Assembly: GCF_000002235.5 (NCBI RefSeq)
Contig: NW_022145597.1
Coordinates: 29,032,423-29,096,422 of the forward strand
Reading direction: 5' to 3'
Origin: Strongylocentrotus purpuratus
Taxonomy: Eukaryota; Echinodermata; Echinoidea; Camarodonta; Strongylocentrotidae
DNA length: 64,000 nucleotides
In this document: positions 1 to 12,234 of the stretch, piece after piece
How the letters are laid out: every line of letters starts with the position of its first letter
Position numbering within the stretch: the first letter of the stretch is position 1
Notes under the pieces: generated by a model
Databases searched by the model: none
What the model was told of the DNA's origin: nothing
Seen by the model: only the letters and a program-made list of their open reading frames with translations
Translations under genes and position numbers: made by a program

Positions 1-2040
1 ATGGTTTACATCCAACGTTGAAAATACAAGTGCCACAAAGATGACTTATCTAACACAATTTGAAGTTGGATTCTTTTAGATAAAATCCCTCAAGATTATA
101 AACGCCCCATCGCAGCCACACCTAACGACCGACACTTCCATAGGGTTGTTATTCCCGATGCAAGAACTTATTTCAAGTGAAGTTCTTCGCAGAAAACATC
201 AGGATTAGGAATGCTTTTCCTCAAGATCCCTTTAGCAGGCTGGTGGTGAAGGAAGCCAAGCTCCGCTAGATGTTAATGGAACTGTTGTTAGCTACACTTT
301 GATATAAATATACTGGGTACAAAATTTTCACGGGGGTAATTATGTATCCAACAAAATTGTTGACTCTTTTTAAAAACCCTACTTGGGTAACAGTTTGCCC
401 ATTTAGATTTATCGTAACTTCCTATGTTACCCTACCTTTGGCTTTTACAGGATTCACAATGATGATATTCATTTTAATGTTTATTGTAAAACCGTTAAAT
501 ATAATTTTTTTAATATAATATTTTCTCATACTGTGAATCCTCCTTCATACATCCTTGAATGAGACATATTACACGATTTGGTAAAACACGATTTGGTAAA
601 TTGATTCATTTGAATTTGCTGAATACAGCTGATTGCCAAAATCTTCCGTGGTAAAAATGTCAATTATATGTTGTTCCTATGTTCTTATGTTGAAGCAAGA
701 TTATTCATGTGCATATAAACAATTATCCTTTAGGGACACAATAAAGAAATGAAATGAAATGAAATGAAATGAAATGTTACTTTGCACTTTTATAAGTTTG
801 TGTACACGATACTTTATAGTAGGTATGAATTTTTTATCAACAAAAATGTTCTGTTTCTACCAAGATAATGAGAAACAAACCCCTGCAATATTTTCAAATA
901 ATGAGAAAAGTTTGCCAAATTAATACGGTTTGTGCACAATATAGTAAGTACAAATCAAGAAACCTTTTAAACCCAATAGACGTTACGGCTATGATCTGTT
1001 ATATCCGGGAAGGAAAGAAAATAAATGGGGAAAGAAAGGTTCATACAATGCCATCAATTTGTGACATGTTTTATGTACGTTTAACCATGGAAAAGACGTT
1101 AAAATGATACTCTATATTGGATCTTTAGTTATTTACAATTTCACACTTTTGTCGATCTAAATAGGAAATTTAAAGAAAGTATTGAGCACAAAGTGGCCTA
1201 TGATCTTCCTGACATATCTTCTATCCTAAACCAATAAAAGAACTAGAATCGTCTTCTCATGCGAAACAATATAACTCGAGTGTTATATTAATAAAACTAA
1301 TAAATTAAAACACAGGTTATGGACACTTGACGTTCCTCTTTGTTTTTCTTTCTATCAAAATGCAACTTCACACGAACCTTATATTAAATTTTATATTTGC
1401 CATTTATATTTGCCTACTATATAAGGATATAATTTTGATGCATATGTAATATCACCAATGCAACCATTCCATTTATTTTAATCAAGGAAGGTATATTCAA
1501 CTCTTCCTAACATTGATAAAAAATGAAAGAAAAGAAATGGTAGGTAGGAATAGAGGATGCGAGAGACAGAGTATAAAAGTGATGTATGCGGTAACAGAGA
1601 GACGATGAGAGGGGTAGGATGAGTGGGAGAGAGATAGGGAGTGAAGGGCAGAGGGAGAGAAAGAGAGACAAATAGACAAAAGAGAGGAGAGAGGAAGGGA
1701 GAGGGGGTTGGGGGAGAGGTGGGCGGTGTTTGGAAGAAACATTATTATGATAATAGGTAAAGCAATTAAATAGGGAAATGATAAAGGAGCAGGGGTAGAC
1801 AAAATGTTGTGAGAGAGAGAGAGTAAGAAAGGAAGGGAGAGAAAGAGTGAGTGCATGTGCGTGTGTTTGTGAGTGTTTGACAGAGAAAAAAAGGTAAACT
1901 CGTAAAATGAAGAGCACACAGGGAGAAGAGAAGAAAAATAAGGAAAACTTACTCTGAACAAAAATCTACTTGTAGATGAAAATTCTATTTTCAGCATGCA
2001 CGGTTCAATCAACATCACTCCCGTATTTAAATGCAATTTA
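1..2040 (+). repeat. 3' block of a zinc-knuckle gene unit (copy a)
   Basis: The first 300 bases match the sequence just after the zinc-knuckle exons at 12104, 24921 and 31077 (shared words include CACACCTAACGAC and GTGCCACAAAGATG). The window therefore opens in the 3' UTR of another unit whose coding exons lie off the left edge. The block goes on through AT-rich DNA to a GA/GGGA-rich tract (about 1520-1920) that recurs in the other 3' blocks. A short (GAAAT)n run follows AATAAA near 740-775. The 79-codon frame at 868-1107 is not kept in the sister copies, so I do not call it a gene. Confidence 0.75.
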
Positions 2041-2369
2041 AAAAATCTATTTTATGAGATCCACTTTCCCATAATGGGACAATTTCTTGTTGGGTGAATA
2101 TGGCCTTATGAACACTCCTTCCCCCCCCTCAATATCCACCCCCCCCCCTTTGAGCAAAACAAAAAGGGATGTTCGAACACCTAAAACACCCCCTGTTTGC
2201 CAGGGGGAGGGGGGTGTTTGAACACCCAAAATATCCCCCCCCCCTTGCTACGCAAATGATGGTTGTTCTCCTTCCCCTCCTCCCCCTTCACCTTCACCTT
2301 CTTCTCCTTCTCCTCCTTTTTCTTTTTTTAATTTTAATTTCTTCTTGTTCGCCCGTAATCATACAAACA

Positions 2370-2805
2370 ATACGTGTTTGCGAGTGCATAAATGAATATG
2401 CACTGCACGCAGGTTAAGTCACAGTAGTATAATGACCTTTGGACTTGTCGAATTATTTGTCTGTCTCATTGCGACTTAATCAAGTGCATATTACTAATCC
2501 ATGACCTAAAAACATGATTTTTTTTTAATATAAGATGAGTCTACAATATGAGTAAAAAATCGAGAATTCACCAAAATGCACTCCGCGTGTATAATGGTAA
2601 AAGTAATGTCGCACGCGTTATCCATTTCGACGCTTCTAATTGGCTACATTCTTGAACCCATTTTATAATTTTAAGAGAGGCATTAGTTGATATATTGTAG
2701 TGGTGTTGGCGCGGGGAAGCACATCACTAATTTCGTTGCCGTAGGAGAGTCAAAACGAGTTTGATAATTTGTGCAAGTTGGATCGAAAGGTGACGTCTAT
2801 ACAAC
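2370..2805 (+). promoter_or_regulatory. promoter and 5' UTR of zinc-knuckle/membrane unit A
   Basis: This stretch is closely repeated at 23485-23909, and its 5' UTR part again at 29560-29685. It has an ATTGG (reverse CCAAT) box at 2639-2643 and a TATA-like TTTATAA at 2662-2668, followed by a conserved leader (GTTGCCGTAGGAGAGTC) running to the ATG at 2806. Conservation of box order and spacing between copies supports a core promoter, with transcription starting roughly 30 bases after the TATA-like box. Confidence 0.6.
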
Positions 2806-4106
2806 ATGTCTGACAAACCAACGTCTGGACCCAAATATAATGAACCACAACGGCATGTAAATATATGAATAAACATTTTATGTGTGTTTATCATGAGATT
2901 GGATACATATTATTTATAATTAACAGATAGAAGAGATATTATATGTTGACTATAATGTGATATTGGCTTCATTTCTTTTTATCTTCTTTTATTTGTGGCG
3001 GTTAGGGAGTGATGTTGAGTGACGAATTTACGTGTAGTGTTGAGCACATTACTCGAGAGTATTATAATGTGATAAACGATATTAAATGTTTGTATTAACA
3101 CATCGTAATCGTTTTATGCAAAAGATATAATGATGTACATCATTGGAGGCAATTTTATTTAGATCAGCATTTTTTAACCGGGGCGCATCGAAAAATTATC
3201 GTGGAATAACATTAATTTCGTGATATACCAAATATTAAAAATCACTAAAGTATGTAATCACGTGAGGAAATAGCTTTATAAGATAAAAAGGGTACTTTCT
3301 CGCTCGCTTCGCTCCCTCGCAATCTTCAGAAACAGAATGATTTCAGTCAGTATCCGAATAAATCAATATTTTAGCAAAGACGTTCCCAAATATCATTCTA
3401 ATTGACAGCAAAGTGCCCTGATAATATGTTTTAATCTTTTCTATCGAAATTGCATTTTTGACATGTCAGCTTTAATAGCTCGGTACACTAAGAAACGGGA
3501 TAATTCCAGGCAACGAAAGGCCGGATATCCTCATATTCATGTAAATTGAGCGGCAAGTTGGTCGCTCACATAATATTTTATATCTTATCTTAAAGGTGTC
3601 CCATTTTACTCGCTCGCTCGTGGATATACAGTATGTCCTCGTAGTTGTGTACATGGTGCGAGTTTCAGAGTGATGCACTTGATATTCTGTGATGAATTCG
3701 GGGTTGGGATGACTCAAAACTGTTTTTCTTGTGAATAGGGTGCCGTGTCTGAAAAAAGGTTGAAAAACGCTGATCTAGATTTATCCACTAAAGGTAATTC
3801 TTTACTGCTTTTGAGCTCCGTGCGTGGTGCATTATGAACGCTGTAAATGTATCACTTATTATCATAATTATCATTAATATTATTATCAATGATCATTATC
3901 AATATTATTATTATTATTATCATCACTACTAGTTTTCAGAGTCCAGATACATGTACAATATTTTTGTGCTAATCATTATTTTTATCTAGGGTTCCAGTGG
4001 CAGATTTGGTCTGATACCATTCCGAGGAGTAGTCACTTTTGTGATCATCCCGTGGCTTTTAATCATGGTGTCCTTTTACATCATTGAGACATTCTGGCGC
4101 GCATAG
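2806..4106 (+). CDS. small tail-anchored-like membrane protein, two exons (unit A)
   Basis: Exons are 2806-2856 and 3990-4106, joined in phase 0, giving a 55-residue protein. Exon 1 encodes MSDKPTSGPKYNEPQRH and ends at a GTAAAT donor. Exon 2 follows a TTTTTATCTAG acceptor and begins GSSGRFG. A hydrophobic stretch of about 20 residues (VVTFVIIPWLLIMVSFYII) follows, then ETFWRA and a stop. The layout is a hydrophilic, basic N-terminus with one helix at the extreme C-terminus, so a tail-anchored protein facing the cytosol is the simplest reading. The family is not recognised. Exon 2 is supported by its similarity to the terminal exons at 36737 and 43424 (each starts x-S-S-[GD]). The first exon matches those at 23910 and 29686, which splice to zinc knuckles instead, so the knuckle exon at 12104 could be an alternative ending of this gene. 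Both exons were found by eye and no transcript was available. Confidence 0.6.
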
Positions 4107-4107
4107 G

Positions 4108-4460
4108 ATCACGGACAAGGTAAAGTTTATAATCAGATAAGTACAGGGTAGCTCTAGTGTTTTCCCACAAACACAAACTACTAAAGACTGTCGTTTTAAT
4201 GGACTGTCTGTATCGGAGGCTTTCTCGACTTGTTGGGCTGTTAGTCTCGCTGCTGCTGGTCTCTTGGGCTGTGGACTTTTTGGGCTATTGGTCTCTTTGG
4301 GCTATTTTTTCGATGGCTGTAGGTCGAGTGGGAGTGTTGGTATCAAAAGCTGTCGGGTCTCATGGGCTTTATGTCCCGTGGGCTTTCGGTTTTTAGGGCT
4401 TTTCGGCCTCATGGGATGTCGGTTCTCTGTTAGCTATCTGCCTCTTGAGCTGTAGCTCGT
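4108..4460 (+). repeat. degenerate TGGGCT-type short repeats
   Basis: Just past the membrane exon, the DNA repeats loose variants of TGGGCT, GTCTCTTGGGCT and GTGGGCTTT. Two overlapping open frames (63 and 79 codons) fall here, but they come from this simple sequence. From 4461 to about 4930 nothing was recognised. Confidence 0.5.
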
Positions 4461-4929
4461 GCAGTCTATGCTAATCATATACCAATTTACTGGATCTTAT
4501 CTGATTTAGAAATGGGAATTACATTTCGTTACTAGAAACACGGACGAAAGTTAGTTAATAAATCAATCATTGATAACATATATTATCATTTGACGATAAT
4601 GGGATCAGGTCTTTTGGTAATACATTGCTTAATGAAAGTTTCTTTCAGGAAGCCCACGAGAAAAGCTTTGCAAACATTAACATATATAGTTCCTTATTCA
4701 TTTTGTGTAATATTTGCCCATGCAGAATCCAAATGTTCATTAGTCTTTAATGAGAAGAAGATGATTATAGCATATATAGCTATAATTCGAAATGTAAGTA
4801 GGCCAGAGGCAATTTTTGTAATTTAGAGTCAATATAAAATTATTCTAATATAATTTATGTGGTGTATTGGTGAAGTCTCATAACACTTATCCGAGAGGTC
4901 CCGGGTTTGATTATTGCTCGGTATTTTGC

Positions 4930-5550
4930 CCTCATTGTCTCAAGAATTAATTCCCTTTTTTTTTTTCAAAAGAGAGCGATTCGCATGATTACTAACTCTA
5001 ATTATATATCACACACGGAACCTTTATTTCATCGTTTAAAAACATTAAATCAAGATATTCACATTTTTCAGACAGGCATTTTTATGTAGAGATATTCTCA
5101 TAATCAACTACCAACCTTCTCTCACAAAATTTACAGTTTAAACTCAAACATTGAAAAACTTACTCACCCTTTGTTCAACAAATTATCACTTGAAAATCTT
5201 GAAATTTTAGCCCAAAAGTCAGTAAGACATCATGGACCGGATGTTTGGAACTCCTTACCAGATTCAATGAGGCATTGTTCATATCTCTATTCTTTTAAAG
5301 CATCTCTTAAAAACTCTCATATCGAAGTATCTATATAATTTATTCAACATGCAGTAGGTAAATATCATTGATATCTCAATTTGGGTCACATTGCAACTCA
5401 TTTTTGCAAATTTTGTATTCTATTTCGTATTCTTGGTTTCCTTTATTGAAAAGGCTACATTATTTTGTTTCCACTCTACCATACTACACAGAGCTACTTG
5501 CACATCCACTATTCGCTACACACACAACCAAACACGCACGCTCGCGCGCA

Positions 5551-5606
<56 letters not shown>

Positions 5607-5972
5607 ATACATTACACAACACACCCACAAGCTCATACACAAAGATAGTTCAAACACTTTTCAATTTAAATTTTACCTAGAGATTTTCTTTTTTAAGGCC
5701 GCCATCCTAGTCAAGCATCGTTTATGATTGCGGTCTTTTGCACTGCTTCCACAGATAGTTCGGATAATACTTTAACTTTTTGATAATATGTTATAGAAAT
5801 GTTAAGTTTCGTTATCATAATTATGTACATATATAAAAATTAAATAAAATCGACATGAAGATATTATTGTTTGTATATTTGGTATTATACCTTACGTTTA
5901 TATGTTCTTTGTTATTTAGTTATTGTATTAGGAAAAATGCAGAAATAAAAAATCATATCAAATCAAATCTGC
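4930..5972 (+). mobile_element. CR1/Jockey-like LINE remnant, 3' end only
   Basis: The reading QKRAIRMITNS followed by HTEPLFHRL (about 4965-5030), and then GPDVWNSLP (about 5236-5262) with a following FKASLK, is the typical C-terminal end of a CR1/Jockey-group LINE reverse transcriptase polyprotein. The frame is broken by shifts near 5085-5150 and ends at the TAA at 5337-5339. The tail AATAAAAAATCATATCAAAT at about 5945-5970 looks like the simple-repeat 3' end common in this group. A (CA)n microsatellite lies inside the 3' UTR. The copy is 5' truncated and inactive. Confidence 0.7.
5555..5604 (+). repeat. (CA)n microsatellite
   Basis: An uninterrupted CA dinucleotide run of about 50 bases, flanked by looser ACAC-rich sequence. 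It generates several His/Thr-rich open frames that are not genes. Confidence 0.95.
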
Positions 5973-6449
5973 TGACATACATTTGTTGATGAGACTTAAA
6001 GAAATTGCCCTGTCATCTTAATTAAGAAAAAATCCAGTATAAAAAGTGGTTTATGTATAAACTATTATTAATGTAATTCTCGTTTTTCTTTTCTTATCCC
6101 TTTTTCAGTTCAACCTGTGCGTGCCAACAGGATCTATAGCATGACGACTCAAAGGATGCTATATATAGTAGTTCAATTATGTCAATTATGTGTTGTACCT
6201 AAAATGTATCCTTCTGAATTGAACTAGAGTCGATTTTATTTTCCCATAATTATTACGTGTTTAATTTTTCTGTATAAAATGATATCTTTCAGATCTCCAG
6301 AGTAAATGAAAAATGGTAGTCCATCTTCATCTTAAAAATTGAATAAACGGAACCCTATCAGTTTCCTTTCAAATATATTTTGATTAGCAGACCTCACAGA
6401 CCTGGCAAATTCCTTTGAAATAGATTTTAATTCGCAGATCCCAGCATTA

Positions 6450-7740
6450 TGTAAATGTATCACTATAATGGGAGTAAGCCTGTACGACAAGAAGCATGCA
6501 ATATAATACGCTTGAACATAATTTGCACCATGTTGCCAAAAAAAATCAAGATTAATATTGGGACATAATCGTTACTTCTTATGTTACCAAACATTTTGCT
6601 TTACAATGATTGTACCCATGTTAATTGACGTTTATTGTAAAGCCGTTATTTTAAAATTTGTATATATTAATTCTTTTTCTAACTGTGAATTTTCTTTCAT
6701 ACATCCTTAAATAAGACATCTAACACGACTTGGTACATTGTTTCATTTAAATTTTCGCGATACAGCTGATTGTACAAATATTGTGGGTAAAAATTTACTT
6801 TGCAGTTTTATACTAAGTACGAGGAACTCCATAGTAGCTAGGAATTTATTATCAAAATATAATGATATGTATAAAGATAATGAGAAACAAATACTTACTG
6901 CAATATTTTCAAATAATGAGGAAAGTTTCCCCTAATAATACAGTTTGTGCACAATCCAGAAAGCAAAATTCAAGAAAACTTTCTTTACACCACATACCTA
7001 ATGGCTATGATCTGTTATATCCGGGGAGGTAAGAAAAGAAAGAAAGAAAAAAAAAAGCCACCAATAAAGTTGTGACAGGTTCTATGTACGTGTAACCATG
7101 AACAAAACGTAGCAGTGATACTCCGATATTAGATTTTTAGTTTTTTAACATTTCACACTTTTTTCGTTTAACATAAATAGGAATTTTGAGAAATGATTGG
7201 ACATAGCGTGGCATATGATCTTCAAAACATATTTTCTATCCTGTTTCCTGAACCATTGTGAGAACTAGAACCATCGTCTCATTCAACACGATATTATTCG
7301 TTTGCTGTATTAATAAAACTAAGAAATTAAAAAACAGTTTACGTTCTTCTTTGTTTTTCTTTCTATTAAAATACAAATCAACACAAACCCTATATCGACT
7401 TTATGTGTGCCATTCAAAATATCGTTTCGATATAAGAATATTATTTTGATGCATATGTAATATTACCAATGATATCATTCCATTTACTTTAAACAAGAAA
7501 AGTTATGTTCCCCTGTTAAAAACATTGAACAAACATTGACAGAAAAGAAATGGTAGGTAAGAATATAGGGTGCGAGAGACAGAGTATAAAAGTGATGCAT
7601 GCAGAAACAGAGAGAGGATGAGAGGGGTAGGAGGAGTGGGAGAGATAGAGAAAGGAAGGAGTACGATACTAACAAGCAAAGAGGGAATATCGAAGAATCT
7701 ATGCACATACACGAGGCACATAGGCCTACACAAGGACTGT
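6450..7740 (+). repeat. 3' block of a zinc-knuckle unit without coding exons (copy b)
   Basis: This stretch parallels copy a (475-1650), copy c (13020-14060) and copy d (25850-26530). Shared landmarks are TTGACGTTTATTGTAAA, CTTTGTTTTTCTTTCTAT and the GATGCGAGAGACAGAGTAT-like word before a short GA-rich tract at about 7570-7660. No promoter, first exon or intact knuckle exon was seen with it, so it looks like a partial unit left by duplication or deletion. The ORFs here are not conserved. Confidence 0.65.
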
Positions 7741-7749
7741 AGTACTTAT

Positions 7750-9050
7750 TCTCAGCTGTTTTTGCTTGCAACGAAAACTGAAGAATTTCATAATGAATGA
7801 TATGTCTAATAATTATGACAAAATATCAACAAAGTTTAGAATTTGTTTATAGCAAATTTTATAATCGTACAGCATTTCAATTCAACTTGATCAGTTGACT
7901 ATTTATTCAATTTCAACTTCAGCCCATAAAGGCAGGTTGTATGAATCTTTACAAATAAAAGCATACATGAGACAAGTGCTAAGATCACGTGATAAGTTCA
8001 TGTGTAATGGAATATGAAGAACAAAAGCCAATTCTGTGTTTTCCCTCCACTTGGGAGGATTCCAGCTTGGCGCCATTTTACAGTTGCACACGTAGGACCT
8101 ACTTCAAATTGTGAATATTTTCATTTCCAATTTCTGTTTTTTTTTTTTTAAATACGGATCAATAAACTAAAATCTGAACCTGAATCTTTGATAAAATGCT
8201 TTGCTTATTAGGACATGGTGCAGATAGTGAACTAGAAGCGGGCGTTCATAACAAAATATTTGTTTGTTTTGTTTAATGTGGACGGTGGACTTTATGCACT
8301 CGATTGCTTTACAATTTTCTATTCTGCGATCATATTCGCATGCCCAGGTTGACTATTAAAACAGAGGAGCTAGCGAAAGGTCACGTGACAAAATGGCGAA
8401 CGAATATACCATTTCTGTGATGGGGAAGAAGAAGAAGATAAATGCAGACTGAATTGAGTCTAAAAAGACAGAAAATGATTTTATCAGCAATTAGCGAGTA
8501 TATACTGCTGTTAAATATGATGTGGTCATCAAATATGTACCCTATTATCACTTTTACATTTTGTTTTAAGATCATGATTTTCCCAAACTACCCGCATAAA
8601 AGTTTAGAATGTCCCAATAATTCAACAAAGTGCTCTCCAGAACACGCGCGAAGTAGCTCCTATTTGAAGTGACTGAGGTAATCGACAAACAACTGAAATA
8701 ACCAGCATTGAATCGTAAACTTGAAACAACGATTATCATCATGCCAACTACAAATAAAACGAAAACGAAAAAAACAAGACAGGAAATTAGTACATTTCAA
8801 ATAACTTTAAACCAGCCATCACGGAAGAAATCGGTAAAGGTGAGCTATTTTATTTATTATTATTACTAGATCTAAGTTAGATCTAGGACTAGACTCTAGG
8901 TCTAGATCTAAAGTTAGTTCTGGTTACTCCGCAGTTATTTGTAGCACTGTCTAGGCCTAGGCCTAATAATAGTAAAAGTAGGCCTAATAGTAAAGTTCTT
9001 AGTAGGCCTAATACTAGGTCTACTAGTATAGTTCAAATACTCAATAGAAT
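7750..9050. other. no gene seen; short TAGGCCTA/AGATCTAG palindromes near the end
   Basis: Nothing coding was recognised. At about 8865-9035 the DNA is crowded with overlapping palindromic words (CTAGATCTAG, TAGGCCTAGGCCTA, AGTAGGCCTAATA), and the inverted-repeat element at 9055 follows directly. The segment 7880-7960 resembles a minus-strand LINE 3' end but is too decayed to call. Confidence 0.4.
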
Positions 9051-9054
9051 GCTT

Positions 9055-11146
9055 TTCACTCTTGTTTTGCTTAACCCCGTGCTTTCCTTAGCCCCCTCCT
9101 AACTGTGTTGGCTTTTACACACGCTGTTTTATTCCCGTACTACTTGCATGGCGCCTATCCCTGGATAAGACAATTCACGTTAGCACCGTAATTGCGGAGT
9201 TAGTCCTGCTTTTTTGCAGGGCCAAATAGCCTCGGAGGCCGTACGTTAGTTGGGGCTCGCCCACGTAGGTAACTTCGTGTCTGAACAGAAAGTGGGCTAA
9301 GCTTAGCCCATGACTACTGTAGTCTATAGACTAGGCAGGCCTTAAATTAATCGACGGCCATCGACGGCCAGGCCGTCGATGCCTCTATGACTGGCCGTGG
9401 TGCCCTCCCCAAAAAAGATCAATTCACGGCCAAAAAGGCCGTGCCCTTTTTTTCAAACTGGCCGACGTGCCTTTTTTTCCAACTGGACGTGCCCTTTTTT
9501 TAAAATTTGCGCTCATAAAACCACCAATTGCGCCCATAATCATCTAAAACTAGACGGCAAGGCGCAAGTGTTTTCCGTAAAAATGCGCCCATAAATTATT
9601 AGAACAGTAAAAATACACGAATCACGAACAGTTTGCCGCCCACGAGCTCTCTTCTAGCTTCGTATTTAGTGCTTTAATAAGGCGCAAGTGCCTTGAAAAT
9701 GCGCCCTTTGTTATTTTATACATGTAGGCAATGCGCTATATAGCACACGTACGTACGTTCATGCGATCGCTTGATATGGTGCATGCTGTTGACGCACGCA
9801 CGCACGTACGTACAAATCGAAGGCCAGGATCAAGAAAACAAATCGTCAAATGGAGAAATAAACAAGCATTCAAATAGTCATTAGAGATCTGTCGAGGTTT
9901 GTTTGTAGGTCTAGTTTATTATTTTATCTCAAATAGAATTTAGAATTATCTTATTAATAAGTTAAGAACACCTACGATGTTCTCGATAGTAGTTACTCTC
10001 ATTTTTGCCACCAGCCGACCTAGCTTCAAAAAGCTACCCCGCCAGCTTCCCAAGACGAACGTTTCGAGTCCCGGTAAAATTACGCGCTGCGAATCTCCGA
10101 GGGTGCATTGGTTTCGCTGGCAAACTTCCAGCCCGACAGCTTCCCACCAAAAGTGGCGAGAGTGTGTGTGCGAGGAACGATTTTGGTTTCGTGAACTCAC
10201 GTTACGCAACTGAGCTGAGCGTGTCAACTTTCAGCTGTCGAATGTTTCAGGACATTTGTACATCTTATTGCATTAGTTAGGCGTATCTAGACCTTTCTAT
10301 ACAACAGTTAAAAAGATAATTTCTTCAAATTTGCTCCTACTACCGAGTCCGAGAGAGTGTGGCGGAAGGTTTGTGTGTGAGGTGCTATTTCGATTTGGGA
10401 TACCCGGCCCGGTAAACTTGCCAAGTCCTTCTGACTTTCGATGTTTGTGAAATTGACAATTTATTTATTCATTTGCTCATCAATATTTTTAGTTGCACTT
10501 TAAAATACTGTTTAATGTGCAAGTTTGATGTTCTTAATCAATCTTTCCTGTTCATATTGTTAAGATTAAGAAGTTATTAAATTGATCGTTCTATTCACAT
10601 TATTTATTAAATTAACATTGTATTTCTAGACTCTCTTTGAACTTATGATTAGATAAGCATTAAGGGGCCTATCTGTTTTTGGAAAATTGCCCCTTGCTCT
10701 GCTAAATTCCCGTGGGCAAGGGGCAACTTTTAAAAAAAATTGCCCCTTGCTCCTGGCTGCTAAATCTAAGGCTTGCGGGCCGCCGCCTTGTTTGTATGTA
10801 CCGTAGACCTCTATACATTCTGTGAAGAAGCTGGTGCTAAAAGTCATGGGAAATTGATCCCTCACAAGTTTCATAAAATACACATGACATCTAACAAAAA
10901 TAGAATCAATTTTTTTTGGCCTCATACTCGATGCCCTTTTTGTAAAATATTTTGGCCTCGATGCCCTTTTTGTAAAAATATTTTGGCCTTGGTGCCCTTA
11001 AAAATATGAGGTACTCAAGGCCAAACTGGCCTTGCCCTAAAAATGACGAAATTTAAGGCCTGACTAGGTGCTAATACCCTTAGCCCTACCTAGGCTATAT
11101 TCCGGGGCTAAGCAAAATTTTACTAGTGTGAAAAGCATATTATACT
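9055..11146. mobile_element. 2.1-kb non-autonomous element with long imperfect terminal inverted repeats
   Basis: The left end reads AATGCTTTTCACTCTTG and TTTTGCTTAACCCCG (9053-9087). The reverse complement of the right end reads AATATGCTTTTCACACTAG and TTTTGCTTAGCCCCG (11103-11146). Further in, both arms carry TAGTCAGGCCTTAAAT-like and GGCCGTGCCCTTTTT-like words in opposite orientation (9330-9490 and 10665-11070), so the arms are several hundred bases long and imperfect. Overlapping frames of 78-93 codons at 9946-10280, on both strands, do not resemble a transposase. Superfamily and target-site duplication were not determined. Confidence 0.55.
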
Positions 11147-12103
11147 GGTACTATCGACGAAGTTTACAGAAGGCTTATTAAATAATATTACCATGTTATA
11201 GATCTTTATTCATTATGACTTATGAGGCCTAGTAATATAGTCTAGACTATATATATATAAATATATAGCCTAGTAGCAACGAAATGAAGAGGGGAGGAGA
11301 GATCGCGGGCAGGCCCCTAGTGGGTAAATCTCTCTCCACTAAAACCAAGATCTTATTCAAAATATTGCTAATACCATTATGAAAGTTTGACTTTGTTTCC
11401 TGTATGACATTTCTTATTTCTTATTCCCTATCTACCATTTCATTATGAATTCGTGTTATATAACACAAACAAGAAATACAAGTGTTTGAGAATCGGCGAG
11501 AAATTCTCAATCATCCCAATTTTTTAGGCTAGGAATATAGGATCAAAGAGAAGAGGAAAAAAATCAGTCAGTCACTCAATAGTGTCTGACAGTGAAGTCT
11601 AGAAAGAAAACTGGCATAATTTGAATAGGACACTTCTAACGTTTGAAATTCACAGATACGAAATACGTGACATATTCATAATTCCTGCAAAGTTCTATAG
11701 AATTTGATGTTGGCTGCAAATCGGACATGGTACCTTTAAGAGTGGCTTTAAAGAAAGTCACTTTTTGGCTATGAGATTTCATTACGAAAGGAACTGTCTT
11801 GACGCGATTTAAAATACTGCTTTAATAGGTATCATTTATAATTCTTTTTTTAATCATTAAAAAGGGTGTTTTTTTTTTGCTGAATGTCTCATGAACTGAA
11901 CATTGAAATACGCATATTATGTGACTACATAAAGATGTGGCACTAAAGTTTGGTTGAAACATTTACTCTTAAACCATTTCTTGTCGTATTTCGATTATGA
12001 CTGTATTTGAGGAGCTATCCTTTGAAGTGATATTTTGAATGACGTTCTTCCACTCTAACAAGGATAGAAATCAACTCACTAATAATATTTTTATCTTTTC
12101 CAG
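11147..12103 (+). other. intron-like sequence before the zinc-knuckle exon of unit c
   Basis: The part from about 11738 (TTTAAAGAAAGTCACTTTTT, then GGCTATGAGATTTCATTACG) matches the intron of the gene at 29686-31166 (30644 onward), and the part from about 11960 matches 24760-24920. No first exon lies between 4107 and 12104. The nearest candidate is 2806-2856, about 9.2 kb away, and the extra DNA between holds the TIR element and other insertions. Confidence 0.5.
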
Positions 12104-12214
12104 AATTGTTCCACCTGTGGGAAATTTACTACTCGGAAAAAGTTTTGTTCGGCGGAATGTCGTCCTAAGAAAAGAAGGAAGCGTGCGAAGAAGCAGCGGA
12201 AGAAGCAGAAGTAA
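12104..12214 (+). CDS. zinc-knuckle terminal exon with basic tail (unit c)
   Basis: After a pyrimidine tract and the acceptor ATCTTTTCCAG, a phase-0 frame of 36 codons reads NCSTCGKFTTRKKFCSAECR, then a 16-residue tail of almost only Lys, Arg and Gln, then TAA. The Cys pattern is C-x2-C-x9-C-x3-C, as expected of a small zinc knuckle or ribbon, and the tail looks like a nuclear or nucleic-acid-binding segment. The exon is homologous to 24921-25010 and 31077-31166, but those have longer loops and hydrophobic rather than basic tails. Joined to 2806-2856 it would give 53 residues; that first exon also fits the membrane exon at 3990, so the link is uncertain. No known family was recognised beyond the generic Cys pattern. 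Confidence 0.55.
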   Translation, partial: NCSTCGKFTTRKKFCSAECRPKKRRKRAKKQRKKQK

Positions 12215-12234
12215 ACGGAAAAGGATGGCTAGAA

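Noticed and set aside
868-1107. 79-codon plus-strand frame in the 3' block
   Set aside because: The sister blocks at 6868 and 13200 do not keep the frame.
4157-4455. 79- and 63-codon hydrophobic frames after the membrane exon
   Set aside because: They arise from degenerate TGGGCT repeats, overlap in different frames and lack a splice or promoter context.
9946-10280. Overlapping 78-93 codon frames on both strands
   Set aside because: They lie inside the long-TIR element, compete with each other and show no transposase or other motif.
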